This document shows positions 24,998-32,794 of a DNA stretch of 64,000 nt, piece by piece. The notes under the pieces were generated by a model. It did not search any database. It was given only the letters and a program-made list of their open reading frames with translations, and was not told the origin of the DNA. The translations under genes and the position numbers were made by a program. Source of the DNA: Luteimonas_C sp035250245 (lineage in GTDB: Bacteria; Pseudomonadota; Gammaproteobacteria; Xanthomonadales; Xanthomonadaceae); contig DATFFH010000084.1 of assembly GCA_035250245.1 (NCBI GenBank), positions 9,197 through 73,196 of the forward strand, written 5' to 3'. Each line of letters opens with the position of its first letter. Position 1 is the first letter of the stretch.

Positions 24998-25366
24998 TTG
25001 GCGGTATCTCCCCGGACAGTGATGAAGGGCGTGGGTCACAAATCGGTGTGGCCGAATGCGTCCGGCGCGAAGCCGGCCGATGCGTTCGTTCGGAACGCGC
25101 GAACCGCGTGACGCGTTAAAAACTAGTGATCCGGATTGGCGGCGACGAGAACCACTTCTGCGTGCCGGTATCGAGCCAATTCAGCGGCGCGATGGATGCG
25201 GCGCATCGCGCAGAGCAGCGTCCGCTTGCGTTACAGGCCTTTATCCGCACGCAACGAGCACATCTGTGCTGGAGCATCGTTAAGCGGCTCCGGCCAACCC
25301 GCTGCGATTGGCTCTCCCAGGGGCCAATTGGGTACATTGGAATGGCGCCAATCCACGGGAGCGGCC
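24998..25366. other. Intergenic region between the divergent TonB receptor and MocR gene 1
   Basis: 369 bases without a supported gene. No repeat of the GTAG type is present. The MocR-proximal end carries the ATTGG/CCAAT elements described separately. Elsewhere no clear promoter or hairpin stands out. Confidence 0.6.
25307..25352 (+). promoter_or_regulatory. Candidate MocR operator upstream of MocR gene 1
   Basis: Repeated ATTGG/CCAAT words: ATTGG at 25307, the palindrome CCAATTGG at 25324-25331, and ATTGG-N7-CCAAT at 25336-25352. The last element, within GAATGGCGCCAATCC, is nearly repeated before MocR gene 2 (GAATGGTGCCAATTCC), at 14-15 bases from each start codon. MocR proteins usually bind short repeats near their own promoters. 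Confidence 0.5.
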
Positions 25367-26809
25367 ATGTACTTGGAACTGGACGGGAGCGGGCCGTTAC
25401 ACGGCCAACTGACGCGCGCTCTGAAAGGCGCCATGGTCTCGGGCAGCGTGCATGCCGGGTCCCGGCTGCCGCCCAGCCGATTGCTGGCGCGTGAATTGGG
25501 CGTCTCGCGCAATACCGTGCTCGCCGCTTACGAACAGTTGCGCGCGGAAGGCTTTCTGGACGGCCGGGTGGGCTCGGGCAGCTTCGTTGCGCCGCAGCCG
25601 CAAGGCGCGCGCAAGGACGCGGCCGAACCGGCGCCGGACGAGCCGCAATCGCGCTACGCCCGCCGCGGCCGCCGTTTCCACGATCACGCCAAGGTGCCGG
25701 GCTTGATGATCCCCGGCGTGCGCCACGCTTTCCAATACGGCGTGCCGCTCACCCATCCCGCGATCACCACGGCCTGGGCGCGGGCGCTGTCGCAAGCCGC
25801 GCAATACACCTCGCCGTTCTATCCGATGACGCGCGGCGTGCCGGCGCTGCGCGAAGCGGTTTGCGATTATCTGGTGCGCCGGCGCGGCATCGCGGCCACG
25901 CCCGACGACGTGCTGATCGTATCGGGCACCCAGCAGGCGATAGCGCTGACCGCGCGCGTGCTGCTGGATCCGGGCGATCGCGCCGCGATCGAAGAGCCGC
26001 ACTATTTCGCGTTGCGCACCGGATTGCTGGTCCACGGCGCCGAATTGCATCCGGTGCCGGTCGACGAGAACGGCCTGCGTTGCGAAGAGCTCCCGCAGCC
26101 GGCGGCGAAGCTGGTTTGCGTCACGCCTTCGCACCAGTTCCCGAGCGGCGCGGTGCTGTCGCTGCCGCGGCGCTTGGCTCTGCTGGAATACGCGCGCAAG
26201 CACGGCAGCTGGATCTTCGAAGACGACTACGACGGCGAGTTCCGCTATGACGGCAAACCAGTGCCGGCGCTGCGTTCGCTGGACGAAGCGGGCCGGGTGG
26301 TCTACGTCGGCTCGTTCTCCAAGGTGATGTTTCCCGCCCTGCGCATGGCATATCTGCTGATGCCGCCATCCTTGCGCGACGATTTCATCAACGCCAAATG
26401 GATGGACGACTTCGGCTGCGCGGCGATCGAACAGGCGGCGATGGCCGGATTCATCGCCAGCGGCGCTTTCGAGCGCCACCTGCGGCGCAGCGCGCTGACC
26501 TTGCGCGAACGGCGCGGGATACTGCTGAAGGGGTTGCGTGCCTGCAGCCGCGGGCGATTGGAGATCGCCGATTCGCACGCCGGCATGCACTTGGTGGTGT
26601 GGCTGCGGAACGCATCGCACGCGCAGGGCGATGCCTTGATCGAACATGCCCGGCTTCGCGGCCTGGGCTTGTATTCGATCGCGCCGCTCTACATTCGGCC
26701 GCCCGCGCGCGCCGGCTTGCTCATGGGATTCGCCGGCCTGTCGCCGATCGAAATCGAACAGGCGTTGGAAACCTTCGCCGAAAGCCTGGATGCCGTGCTG
26801 CCGATTTAA
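25367..26809 (+). CDS. MocR-type transcription regulator 1 (GntR HTH fused to aminotransferase fold)
   Basis: 480 residues. The N-terminal winged helix (GQLTRALKGAMVSGSVHAGSRLPPSRLLARELGVSRNTVLAAYEQLRAEGFL) is joined to a fold-type I aminotransferase-like domain. The PLP lysine is K319 in GSFSKVMFPALR, and DDYDGEFRYDG marks the cofactor-binding aspartate. MocR/PdxR proteins use PLP as effector and regulate vitamin B6, GABA or other genes; the target is unknown. It is a close paralogue of the protein at 27430-28869. The ATG at 25367 aligns with that gene's start. It is convergent with, and overlaps by four bases, a small membrane protein gene. Confidence 0.93.
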   Translation: MYLELDGSGPLHGQLTRALKGAMVSGSVHAGSRLPPSRLLARELGVSRNTVLAAYEQLRAEGFLDGRVGSGSFVAPQPQGARKDAAEPAPDEPQSRYARRGRRFHDHAKVPGLMIPGVRHAFQYGVPLTHPAITTAWARALSQAAQYTSPFYPMTRGVPALREAVCDYLVRRRGIAATPDDVLIVSGTQQAIALTARVLLDPGDRAAIEEPHYFALRTGLLVHGAELHPVPVDENGLRCEELPQPAAKLVCVTPSHQFPSGAVLSLPRRLALLEYARKHGSWIFEDDYDGEFRYDGKPVPALRSLDEAGRVVYVGSFSKVMFPALRMAYLLMPPSLRDDFINAKWMDDFGCAAIEQAAMAGFIASGAFERHLRRSALTLRERRGILLKGLRACSRGRLEIADSHAGMHLVVWLRNASHAQGDALIEHARLRGLGLYSIAPLYIRPPARAGLLMGFAGLSPIEIEQALETFAESLDAVLPI

Positions 26810-27321
26810 CGGTCGCGCTGCTCGTCCGCCGCGGCGATGGCGATCTTGGCGGTCAATGCGAGCGGAATGCCGATCAGGATCATGTGCGCCGCGATGCAGG
26901 CGCAGGTCCAGGCCCAGTCCACGAATTGGTTGCGCGCGGGCATGGCATCGATCAGCGGGACCACCAGATAGCTGTTGGTCAAATAGATCGCGATCCCGAA
27001 CAAGGCGCCGAACAGGTACGGGCGCTCGATCAAGGCAGGCCAGCGCCGCGCCGCCCAGCGGTACAGCATCGCCAGCAGGACCATGCGGCCGAGGAACAGC
27101 CCCATGCCGATCAGCGCGGTGGCCAAGCCACCTGCATAAGCTTCCCGGCCCCAGCCCCAGTACGCGGCGATCGCTTGCATCACCCGCAGGCCCGGATAGC
27201 CCTGCGCCTCCCAATAGATGGCGGCGAAGGCCAGGTCCAGGGTGGTCGCGATCAGCGCGCCGAACAGGGTCCAGGCATAACCGGGGAGGGCGGCCGATCG
27301 GGATGCGATCGAGGTATTCAT
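26806..27321 (-). CDS. Four-helix inner membrane protein between the two MocR genes
   Basis: 171 residues with four or five hydrophobic stretches (YAWTLFGALIATTLDLAFAAIYW, GLFLGRMVLLAMLYRWAA, YLFGALFGIAIYLTNSYLVVPL, CACIAAHMILIGIPLAL). It appears paralogous to the protein at 21350-21832 (shared L-D-L-x-F-A, LRVMQAIAA and RPYLFG elements). It is divergent from MocR gene 2 across 108 bases that hold two ATTGGCCCT repeats, so MocR 2 is a candidate regulator of it. No function is assigned. Confidence 0.75.
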   Translation of the reverse strand: MNTSIASRSAALPGYAWTLFGALIATTLDLAFAAIYWEAQGYPGLRVMQAIAAYWGWGREAYAGGLATALIGMGLFLGRMVLLAMLYRWAARRWPALIERPYLFGALFGIAIYLTNSYLVVPLIDAMPARNQFVDWAWTCACIAAHMILIGIPLALTAKIAIAAADEQRDR

Positions 27322-27344
27322 GGGGGTTCCTTCGGGGCGCGGCG

Positions 27345-27414
27345 ATTGGCCCTATCTAAGCCCTCTTAATTGGCCCTCGAAAGGTCCATTTGAGTGGCTT
27401 TGAATGGTGCCAAT
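27345..27414. promoter_or_regulatory. Candidate operator between MocR gene 2 and the divergent membrane protein gene
   Basis: Two direct repeats of ATTGGCCCT start at 27345 and 27369, 24 bases apart (just over two helical turns), followed by GAATGGTGCCAATTCC, which is nearly the same as the element before MocR gene 1. Direct repeats of this size and spacing are common for MocR-family operators. Confidence 0.5.
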
Positions 27415-27429
27415 TCCCAGGAGCGGACT

Positions 27430-28869
27430 ATGTATCTTGAACTCGACGGCAGCGGACCCCTGCACGGCCAGCTGACCCGCGCGCTGAAATCGGCGATGTT
27501 CGCCGGCACCGTCCACGTCGGCTCGCGCTTGCCGCCCACGCGTCTGCTGGCGCGCGAATTAGGCGTGTCGCGCAATACCGTCCTGGCCGCCTACGAACAA
27601 TTGCGCGCCGAAGGCTTCGTCGACGGCCGCGTCGGTTCGGGCAGCTACGTGACGCCGCCGCTGCAATCCTCCCTGCCTGCGCCGGCGGTTTCGGGGCCGA
27701 TCGAACCGCAGTCGTCCTACGCCCGGCGTTCGCGCCAATTCCAGGACCAGGGCCGCTTCTTCCGTCCGCGTCTGGTTGAAGCGCGTTATGCCTTCCATTA
27801 CGGCATGCCGTCGACCAATCCCATCCTGACCAATGCGTGGGCGCGCGAGTTGTCGCACGCCGCGCTGTATACGCCGCCGAACTATCCCACCGCGCAAGGC
27901 TCGCGCCCCTTGCGCGAAGCGGTGTGCGATTACCTGTCGCGGCGGCGCGGCGTGCAGGCACAACCCGAGGACGTGCTGATCGTCGGCGGCACCCAGCAGG
28001 CGATGACGCTGACCGCGCGCGTGCTGCTCGACGAAGGCGATGCGGTGGCGATCGAGGATCCGCAGTACTCGGCGATCCGCACCGTGCTGAAGGTGCACGG
28101 CGCGCAATTGGCGCCGGTGCCGGTGGACGAGCAGGGCATGCGGATCGACGCGTTGCCGGCGAAGGCGCCGAAACTGGTGTGCGTGACACCTTCGCATCAA
28201 TTCCCGATGGGTTCGGTGCTGTCCCTGTCGCGGCGCCTGGCCCTGCTCGACTATGCGCGGCGCCAGCATTGCTGGATCTTCGAGGACGACTACGACGGCG
28301 AATTCCGCTACGACGCCAAACCGCTGGCGGCCCTGCGTTCGCTGGACGAGGACGGCCGGGTCATCTACATCGGCACCTTCTCCAAGGCGCTGTTCCCGGC
28401 GCTGCGCCTGGGTTATCTGGTGATGCCGCCGCAGTTGCGCGGCGATTTCGTTTCGGCGAAATGGCTGGACGATTTCGGCGCGCCGACGGTGGAGCAGGCG
28501 GCGCTGGCCAATTTCATGGCCAACGGCGGTTTCGAACGCCATCTGCGCCGCACCGCCAAGACGCTGAAAGAAAGGCGCCAGGTGCTGCTCGACGGCTTGC
28601 GGCGCTTGGCGGGCGATAGGATCGAGATCGCCGATTCGCACGCCGGCATGCATCTGGTGGTGTGGCTGAAGGGCAGGACGCGGGAAGAGGGCGAAGCCTT
28701 CATCGCCCACGCCCGAACCCGCGAACTGGGCCTGGCGCCGATTTCGCAGTACTACATCGACCCGCCGGACCGCGCGGGCCTGCTGCTCGGTTATGCATCG
28801 ATGTCGGTGGCGGAGATCGAGCAGGCCTTGGTGGCGTTCGCGCGTTGCCTGGACGAGATGTTCGGGTAG
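27430..28869 (+). CDS. MocR-type transcription regulator 2 (GntR HTH fused to aminotransferase fold)
   Basis: 479 residues, with the same layout as the regulator at 25367: winged helix at residues 9-72, linker, and aminotransferase-like domain with PLP lysine K319 in GTFSKALFPALR and DDYDGEFRYDAK. The first 80 residues are almost identical to those of its neighbour, which implies overlapping DNA targets. The linker (about 80-100) and the C-terminal half differ more. The start codon follows GGAG. Upstream lie two ATTGGCCCT repeats shared with the divergent membrane protein gene. Confidence 0.93.
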   Translation: MYLELDGSGPLHGQLTRALKSAMFAGTVHVGSRLPPTRLLARELGVSRNTVLAAYEQLRAEGFVDGRVGSGSYVTPPLQSSLPAPAVSGPIEPQSSYARRSRQFQDQGRFFRPRLVEARYAFHYGMPSTNPILTNAWARELSHAALYTPPNYPTAQGSRPLREAVCDYLSRRRGVQAQPEDVLIVGGTQQAMTLTARVLLDEGDAVAIEDPQYSAIRTVLKVHGAQLAPVPVDEQGMRIDALPAKAPKLVCVTPSHQFPMGSVLSLSRRLALLDYARRQHCWIFEDDYDGEFRYDAKPLAALRSLDEDGRVIYIGTFSKALFPALRLGYLVMPPQLRGDFVSAKWLDDFGAPTVEQAALANFMANGGFERHLRRTAKTLKERRQVLLDGLRRLAGDRIEIADSHAGMHLVVWLKGRTREEGEAFIAHARTRELGLAPISQYYIDPPDRAGLLLGYASMSVAEIEQALVAFARCLDEMFG

Positions 28870-28887
28870 TCGCGGCTTTAGCTTTGC

Positions 28888-28973
28888 GTAGAGTCGAGCC
28901 TGCTCGACTGCTTTTTCGGCGGCGACGACACCTCCGGCATTCCCAGAAAGCAGTCGAGCAGGCTCGACTCTAC
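28888..28973. repeat. GTAG-type inverted pair, family C
   Basis: GTAGAGTCGAGCCTGCTCGA and its inverse complement ending CTCTAC?-type at 28973, around a centre of about 25 bases. It lies between the convergent MocR gene 2 and the membrane protein gene at 28983. Confidence 0.88.
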
Positions 28974-28982
28974 AAAGCGGGA

Positions 28983-29402
28983 TCAGCGGCCGAGCCAGGC
29001 CGCCAGCGCCAGCGCAGCCAGCGTGCAGGCCCACTCCACCGCGCCGTTCGCCAACTGGGCCAACGTCCAGGCATAGCGCGGCCCCAGTTTCAGCAGCGAC
29101 TCCCAGGGCAGTAAGCCCATCACCGTGCCGATCTGCCCCGCGGCGACGCCCCAGTTGGCCAGCAAGACGATCACCGCGGTCGCCGCCACGGCTGCGATGG
29201 CCCGCCCGGCGCCGCGCGGCAGGCCGCCCAGGCGCACCAGCACGGCCGCGTCCAAGGCGCCCAGCAAGGCCATCCAGCCCAGTTGGCGGTCGGTGTACAG
29301 CGCGGCCAGCACCCACAGCGCAGCGAAACCGGCGCAGCCCAGGGCCAACAGCAAGAGGGACAGCCAGGGGCCGACTCGGGTTTTCGGAAAGGACTGATCC
29401 AT
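28983..29402 (-). CDS. Small inner membrane protein of unknown function
   Basis: 139 residues with four hydrophobic segments (WLSLLLLALGCAGFAALWVLAALY, GWMALLGALDAAVLVRL, AIAAVAATAVIVLLANWGVA, VEWACTLAALALAAWLG). It has no recognisable domain and is not clearly related to the two membrane proteins nearby. Codon use is like its neighbours. It is divergent from sufT, with 91 bases between. It is conserved-looking but unassigned. Confidence 0.65.
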   Translation of the reverse strand: MDQSFPKTRVGPWLSLLLLALGCAGFAALWVLAALYTDRQLGWMALLGALDAAVLVRLGGLPRGAGRAIAAVAATAVIVLLANWGVAAGQIGTVMGLLPWESLLKLGPRYAWTLAQLANGAVEWACTLAALALAAWLGR

Positions 29403-29493
29403 CGGCGCTCCGCAAGGGTCGCCTAGGATACCGGGCGTGCGGCGTTAGAATGCGCGGCCTTGCGCCGGGCGCGGACGCCCGCATCTTCAGAAC

Positions 29494-30045
29494 ATGTATT
29501 CACGCCACAGCGAACCGGTCAGATTCGAACGCGATTGCGACGCCGTCCTGGTGCCGCAAGGCGAGTCCGTGCGCCTGCCCGCGGGCAGCATCGGCTACAT
29601 CACCCAGGCGCTGGGCGGCAGCTACACCGTATTCGTCGAAGGCAACCTGTTCCGGATCGCGGGGCGCGACGCCGACGCGATCGGCAAAGAGCCCGACGAA
29701 CCGCTGCAACTGCCCGAAGGCGCCAGCGACGACGACGTCGAAACCCTGGTCTGGAAGCAACTGCGCACCTGTTTCGATCCCGAGATTCCGATCAACGTTG
29801 TGGACTTAGGCCTGGTCTACGAAGCGCAAGTGCATCGGCGCGACGACGGCCAGCGCGAAGTCGGCGTCAAGATGACGCTCACCGCGCCCGGTTGCGGCAT
29901 GGGCGACATCCTGGTCGACGATGTCCGCAGCAAACTCGAATTGATTCCCACGGTCGCCGAGGCCGACGTCGAGCTCGTGTTCGATCCGCCGTGGAATCGC
30001 AACATGATGTCGGAAGCCGCGCGGCTGGAAACCGGCATGCTGTAG
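29494..30045 (+). CDS. sufT: Fe-S assembly accessory protein SufT (MIP18/DUF59 family)
   Basis: 183 residues. The N-terminal part (SIGYITQALGGSYTVFVEGNLFRIAGRDADAIG) is the SufT-specific extension and the C-terminal part is a DUF59/MIP18 domain with DPEIPINVVDLGLVYE and LTAPGCGMGDILVDDV, including the conserved cysteine. SufT takes part in Fe-S cluster maturation or transfer when demand is high. In many species it lies in the suf operon; here it stands alone, with no suf gene in the window. Confidence 0.9.
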   Translation: MYSRHSEPVRFERDCDAVLVPQGESVRLPAGSIGYITQALGGSYTVFVEGNLFRIAGRDADAIGKEPDEPLQLPEGASDDDVETLVWKQLRTCFDPEIPINVVDLGLVYEAQVHRRDDGQREVGVKMTLTAPGCGMGDILVDDVRSKLELIPTVAEADVELVFDPPWNRNMMSEAARLETGML

Positions 30046-30102
30046 GGATTTGAATCGTGGCGTTGTTGGAATCGCGACCTGTCTTAGGCGCACGCCTTTA
30101 AG

Positions 30103-30132
30103 CCGTCATTCCCGCCTTCGCGGGAATGACGG
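30103..30132. repeat. Perfect palindrome, family E (CCGTCATTCCCGCCTTCGCG)
   Basis: The 30-base word reads as a stem of 13 bases with a CTTC loop. Related copies form an inverted pair at 61948-62056 and a half copy at 45412. It follows sufT and lacks a T-run, but it could also slow RNA polymerase. Confidence 0.85.
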
Positions 30133-30215
30133 CGAAGAGAGCAACGCGGCGTGGCCGCGCACGCTCCACGTACGGCACTGAACGGTTACATCTGAAATCG
30201 TTTACGTGATCAATC

Positions 30216-30231
30216 CGTGAAATCGATCACA
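30216..30231. promoter_or_regulatory. CRP/Clp-type operator upstream of M4 peptidase gene 1
   Basis: CGTGAAATCGATCACA keeps the GTGA-N6-TCAC core of the CRP consensus with one mismatch in the outer bases. In Xanthomonas and Lysobacter the CRP homologue Clp activates secreted enzyme genes. It is 484 bases before the peptidase start codon. Confidence 0.65.
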
Positions 30232-30259
30232 CTGCAAGCTCGTATTCAGCCCAAGTTTA

Positions 30260-30714
30260 TGCTGCGCCTGCAGCGTGAAAACCGGTGGAGCTGTCCTATA
30301 TGGTCAGTTTTCGGACGCATTGCGTCACGCGTCCGATTTCACCGGGCCTAGCGAAGACGAAGCCCCGGTTTTGCCGCTTTCGCGGCTTTTTCAAGTTTCG
30401 GGGGTGTCGCCATGTCGGATCAGTACTTGCATCGCCAGCGCTGTCCAGCGTTTGTGATCGCCATCGTGTCCGCGCCATCGCGCGCACATGCCGTTCGCCG
30501 CCCCCGGCGACCGCATATCCAGGACGGAACTAGCAGCTAAAGGAAGGCACCGGCATCCGCTTTGGATGTCGGATTGGATCGCAAGCCGGCTTACGGTCCG
30601 CAGGGGGTTGATCGATTTCGATGCGCGCAGCCGCATTGTGGCAGTTGGATTTGCCGGGAAAAAAGCAGTCGCGTTCGCGCGATCCCATTTTTTCCAATTC
30701 GTAGGGACACAGAC
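30260..30714 (+). promoter_or_regulatory. Long structured leader of M4 peptidase gene 1 (candidate cis-regulatory RNA)
   Basis: About 455 bases with no supported ORF. TGCTGCGCCTGCAGCGTGAA (30260-30279) is identical to 34902-34921 in the second M4 leader. GGAC at 30313 can pair with GTCC at 30293 or at 30331 (as GGACGC/GCGTCC), and CCGGTG at 30282 pairs with CACCGG at 30340. A terminator-like hairpin follows at 30373-30391. A block at 30583-30612 (AGCCGGCTTACGGTCCGCAG then GGGGTTGAT) matches the other leader, and the last 60 bases are also similar. That the region is transcribed is inference. Confidence 0.5.
30373..30391 (+). terminator. Terminator-like hairpin inside the M4 gene 1 leader
   Basis: Stem GCCGC/GCGGC (30373-30377 with 30382-30386), loop TTTC, then five T. 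The stem is short. It is 324 bases before the start codon, so it could act as an attenuator or end a short transcript. Confidence 0.5.
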
Positions 30715-32595
30715 ATGAGGAATTCGAAGAAAGCTTTGGGACTTATCGCAGTCTCGCCCTTGGCGCTGGCGCTTTCCATGGCCTCCGCCGCAGAAAGGGT
30801 GGACCTGCACGGCAAGGATGTCGCCCAACTCAATCGCCAATACCAGGCTGCGACGGCAGGATTGGCCGCTCCGGCCGCCGCGCGCGACCGCCACGCCGAG
30901 CTCATCGGTTTGGATCAGGATTCGGGCCTGACCCTGCTGCGCTCGAAGAAAGAGAAAGACGGTTCCACGATCAATCGTTACGAGCAGAACTTCCGCGGCA
31001 TCCCCGTGTTCGGCGAACACGTGATCGTGCGCGAAGACAAGAACGGCGCGGTCACCCAGCTGTTCGGCCGCGCGGTCAACGGCCTGGCTTCGGAAATCCC
31101 GGCGTCGCTGGCGCGCATTCCCGCGACGCAAGCGATGGCGATCGCCAAGCGCGCCACGCTGGGCAACGGCCTGGTCGGAAAGACCGTCGAGAACGAAAGC
31201 AACCGCCAGATGATCTACGTCGGCAAAGACGGCCGCGCCCGTCTGGCCTACGTCATCAACTTCTTCGCCGATGCGCCGAAGGGCGGCGCGCCGACCCGTC
31301 CGTTCGTGATCGTCGACGCGCAGAACGGCGCGATCCTCGACAAGTGGGAAGGCCTGGCCCATGCCCTGATCGGCACCGGCCCCGGCGGCAATCAGAAGAC
31401 CGGTCAGTACGAATACGGCACCGACTTCGGTTACCTGGACGTGGCGCAGAGCGGCAGCACCTGCACCATGAACAACACCAACGTGAAGACGGTCAACCTC
31501 AACCACGGCACCAGCGGCAGCACCGCTTACGCCTACACCTGCCCGCGCAACACCGTGAAGACCATCAACGGCGCGTATTCGCCGTTGAACGACGCGCATT
31601 ATTTCGGCGGCGTGGTCTTCAACATGTTCAACGCCTACGTCGGTTCGCCGCCGTTGACCTTCCAGCTGATGATGCGCGTGCACTACAGCACCAACTACCA
31701 GAACGCGTTCTGGAACGGTTCGTCGATGACCTTCGGCGACGGCGGCAGCACCTTCTATCCGCTGGTCAGCCTGGACGTGTCCTCGCACGAAGTCGCGCAC
31801 GGCTTCACCGAGCAGAACTCGAACCTGACCTATTCCGGCCAGTCGGGCGGCATCAACGAAGCCTTCTCGGACATGGCCGGCGAAGCCGCCGAGTACTACA
31901 ACGAAGGCAGCAACGACTTCCTGGTGGGCGCGGACATCTTCAAGGCCGCGGGCCAGGCGCTGCGCTACATGGCCAATCCGCCGCAGGACGGCCAATCGAT
32001 CGACCACGTCTCCGACTACTACAACGGCTTGGACGTGCATTACTCGTCCGGCGTATATAACAAGGCGTTCTGGAAGTTGGCTACGACCTCGGGCTGGAAC
32101 ACGCAGACCGCGTTCAAGGCCTTCGCCAAGGCCAACCAGGACTACTGGACGGCCAGCACCAACTTCAACCAGGGCGTATGCGGCGTCGAAACGGCGGCGC
32201 AGGACCTGGGCTACACCAAGGCCGACGTGACCGCGGCGTTCGCCCTGGTCGGGGCGAGCTGCGCCGGCACGCCTTCGGACGGCGTGGTGGTGTTGAACGT
32301 GAACCTGCCGAGCGTGAGCACCGGCAACTGGTCGTCGACCTACACCGTGAGCATCCCGTCCGGCACGACCAAGCTGGTCGTGAACACCTCGGGCGGCACG
32401 GGCGATGCGGATCTGTACGTGCGCCGCAACGCCGCGCCGACCACCAGCAGCTACAACTGCCGCCCGTACACCAGCGGCAACACCGAGACCTGCACCTTCA
32501 CCAACCCGATCGCGGGCAGCACGTACTACATCCGCGTGCGCGCCTACTCCAGCTATTCGGGCGTGAATCTGAAGGCTACTCGTTCGCCGAACTGA
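30715..32595 (+). CDS. Secreted M4 (thermolysin-like) metallopeptidase 1 with PPC domain
   Basis: 626 residues. Signal peptide (KKALGLIAVSPLALALSMASA), FTP/PepSY propeptide (about 28-190, with RYEQNFRGIPVFGEHVIV), catalytic M4 domain and C-terminal PPC domain (about 520-626). Zinc site HEVAH at 358-362 with third ligand E382 in GGINEAFSDM, and the catalytic histidine in the DVHYSSGVYNKAF segment. The PPC domain is nearly identical to that of the M28 peptidase that follows. The protein is made as a zymogen and is probably exported by the type II system, with the propeptide and perhaps the PPC domain removed. AGGG precedes the ATG. Confidence 0.96.
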   Translation: MRNSKKALGLIAVSPLALALSMASAAERVDLHGKDVAQLNRQYQAATAGLAAPAAARDRHAELIGLDQDSGLTLLRSKKEKDGSTINRYEQNFRGIPVFGEHVIVREDKNGAVTQLFGRAVNGLASEIPASLARIPATQAMAIAKRATLGNGLVGKTVENESNRQMIYVGKDGRARLAYVINFFADAPKGGAPTRPFVIVDAQNGAILDKWEGLAHALIGTGPGGNQKTGQYEYGTDFGYLDVAQSGSTCTMNNTNVKTVNLNHGTSGSTAYAYTCPRNTVKTINGAYSPLNDAHYFGGVVFNMFNAYVGSPPLTFQLMMRVHYSTNYQNAFWNGSSMTFGDGGSTFYPLVSLDVSSHEVAHGFTEQNSNLTYSGQSGGINEAFSDMAGEAAEYYNEGSNDFLVGADIFKAAGQALRYMANPPQDGQSIDHVSDYYNGLDVHYSSGVYNKAFWKLATTSGWNTQTAFKAFAKANQDYWTASTNFNQGVCGVETAAQDLGYTKADVTAAFALVGASCAGTPSDGVVVLNVNLPSVSTGNWSSTYTVSIPSGTTKLVVNTSGGTGDADLYVRRNAAPTTSSYNCRPYTSGNTETCTFTNPIAGSTYYIRVRAYSSYSGVNLKATRSPN

Positions 32596-32619
32596 GCGAG
32601 CCTCACAGGGAAGTGACCG

Positions 32620-32652
32620 GGAGGATGGCCGCCGCAATGGCGGCCATCCTCC
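32620..32652. terminator. Long perfect hairpin after M4 peptidase gene 1
   Basis: A 14-base perfect stem GGAGGATGGCCGCC/GGCGGCCATCCTCC with loop GCAAT. There is no T-run, so it may be a weak terminator or protect the mRNA 3' end. A second palindrome (CCCGGACCGGGCC/GGCCCGGTCCGGG, 32701-32731) follows before the M28 gene. Confidence 0.6.
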
Positions 32653-32794
32653 GATTCCCGCGTCCGCCTGCAAGAGCGCGGGATGCAGTTCGGCAGGGCG
32701 CCCGGACCGGGCCATCGCGGCCCGGTCCGGGCGGCCATTTCTTCTCACGCTTGCGCACCTCCGGGCGACGCCCGGATACGAAGGAGCGTCTCCG

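Noticed and set aside
30260..30400. Possible c-di-GMP-I (GEMM) riboswitch in the M4 leader, from CACCGGGCCTA
   Set aside because: Only a short string resembles GEMM; the GCAAACC, GNRA tetraloop and receptor parts are absent and the second M4 leader lacks the string.
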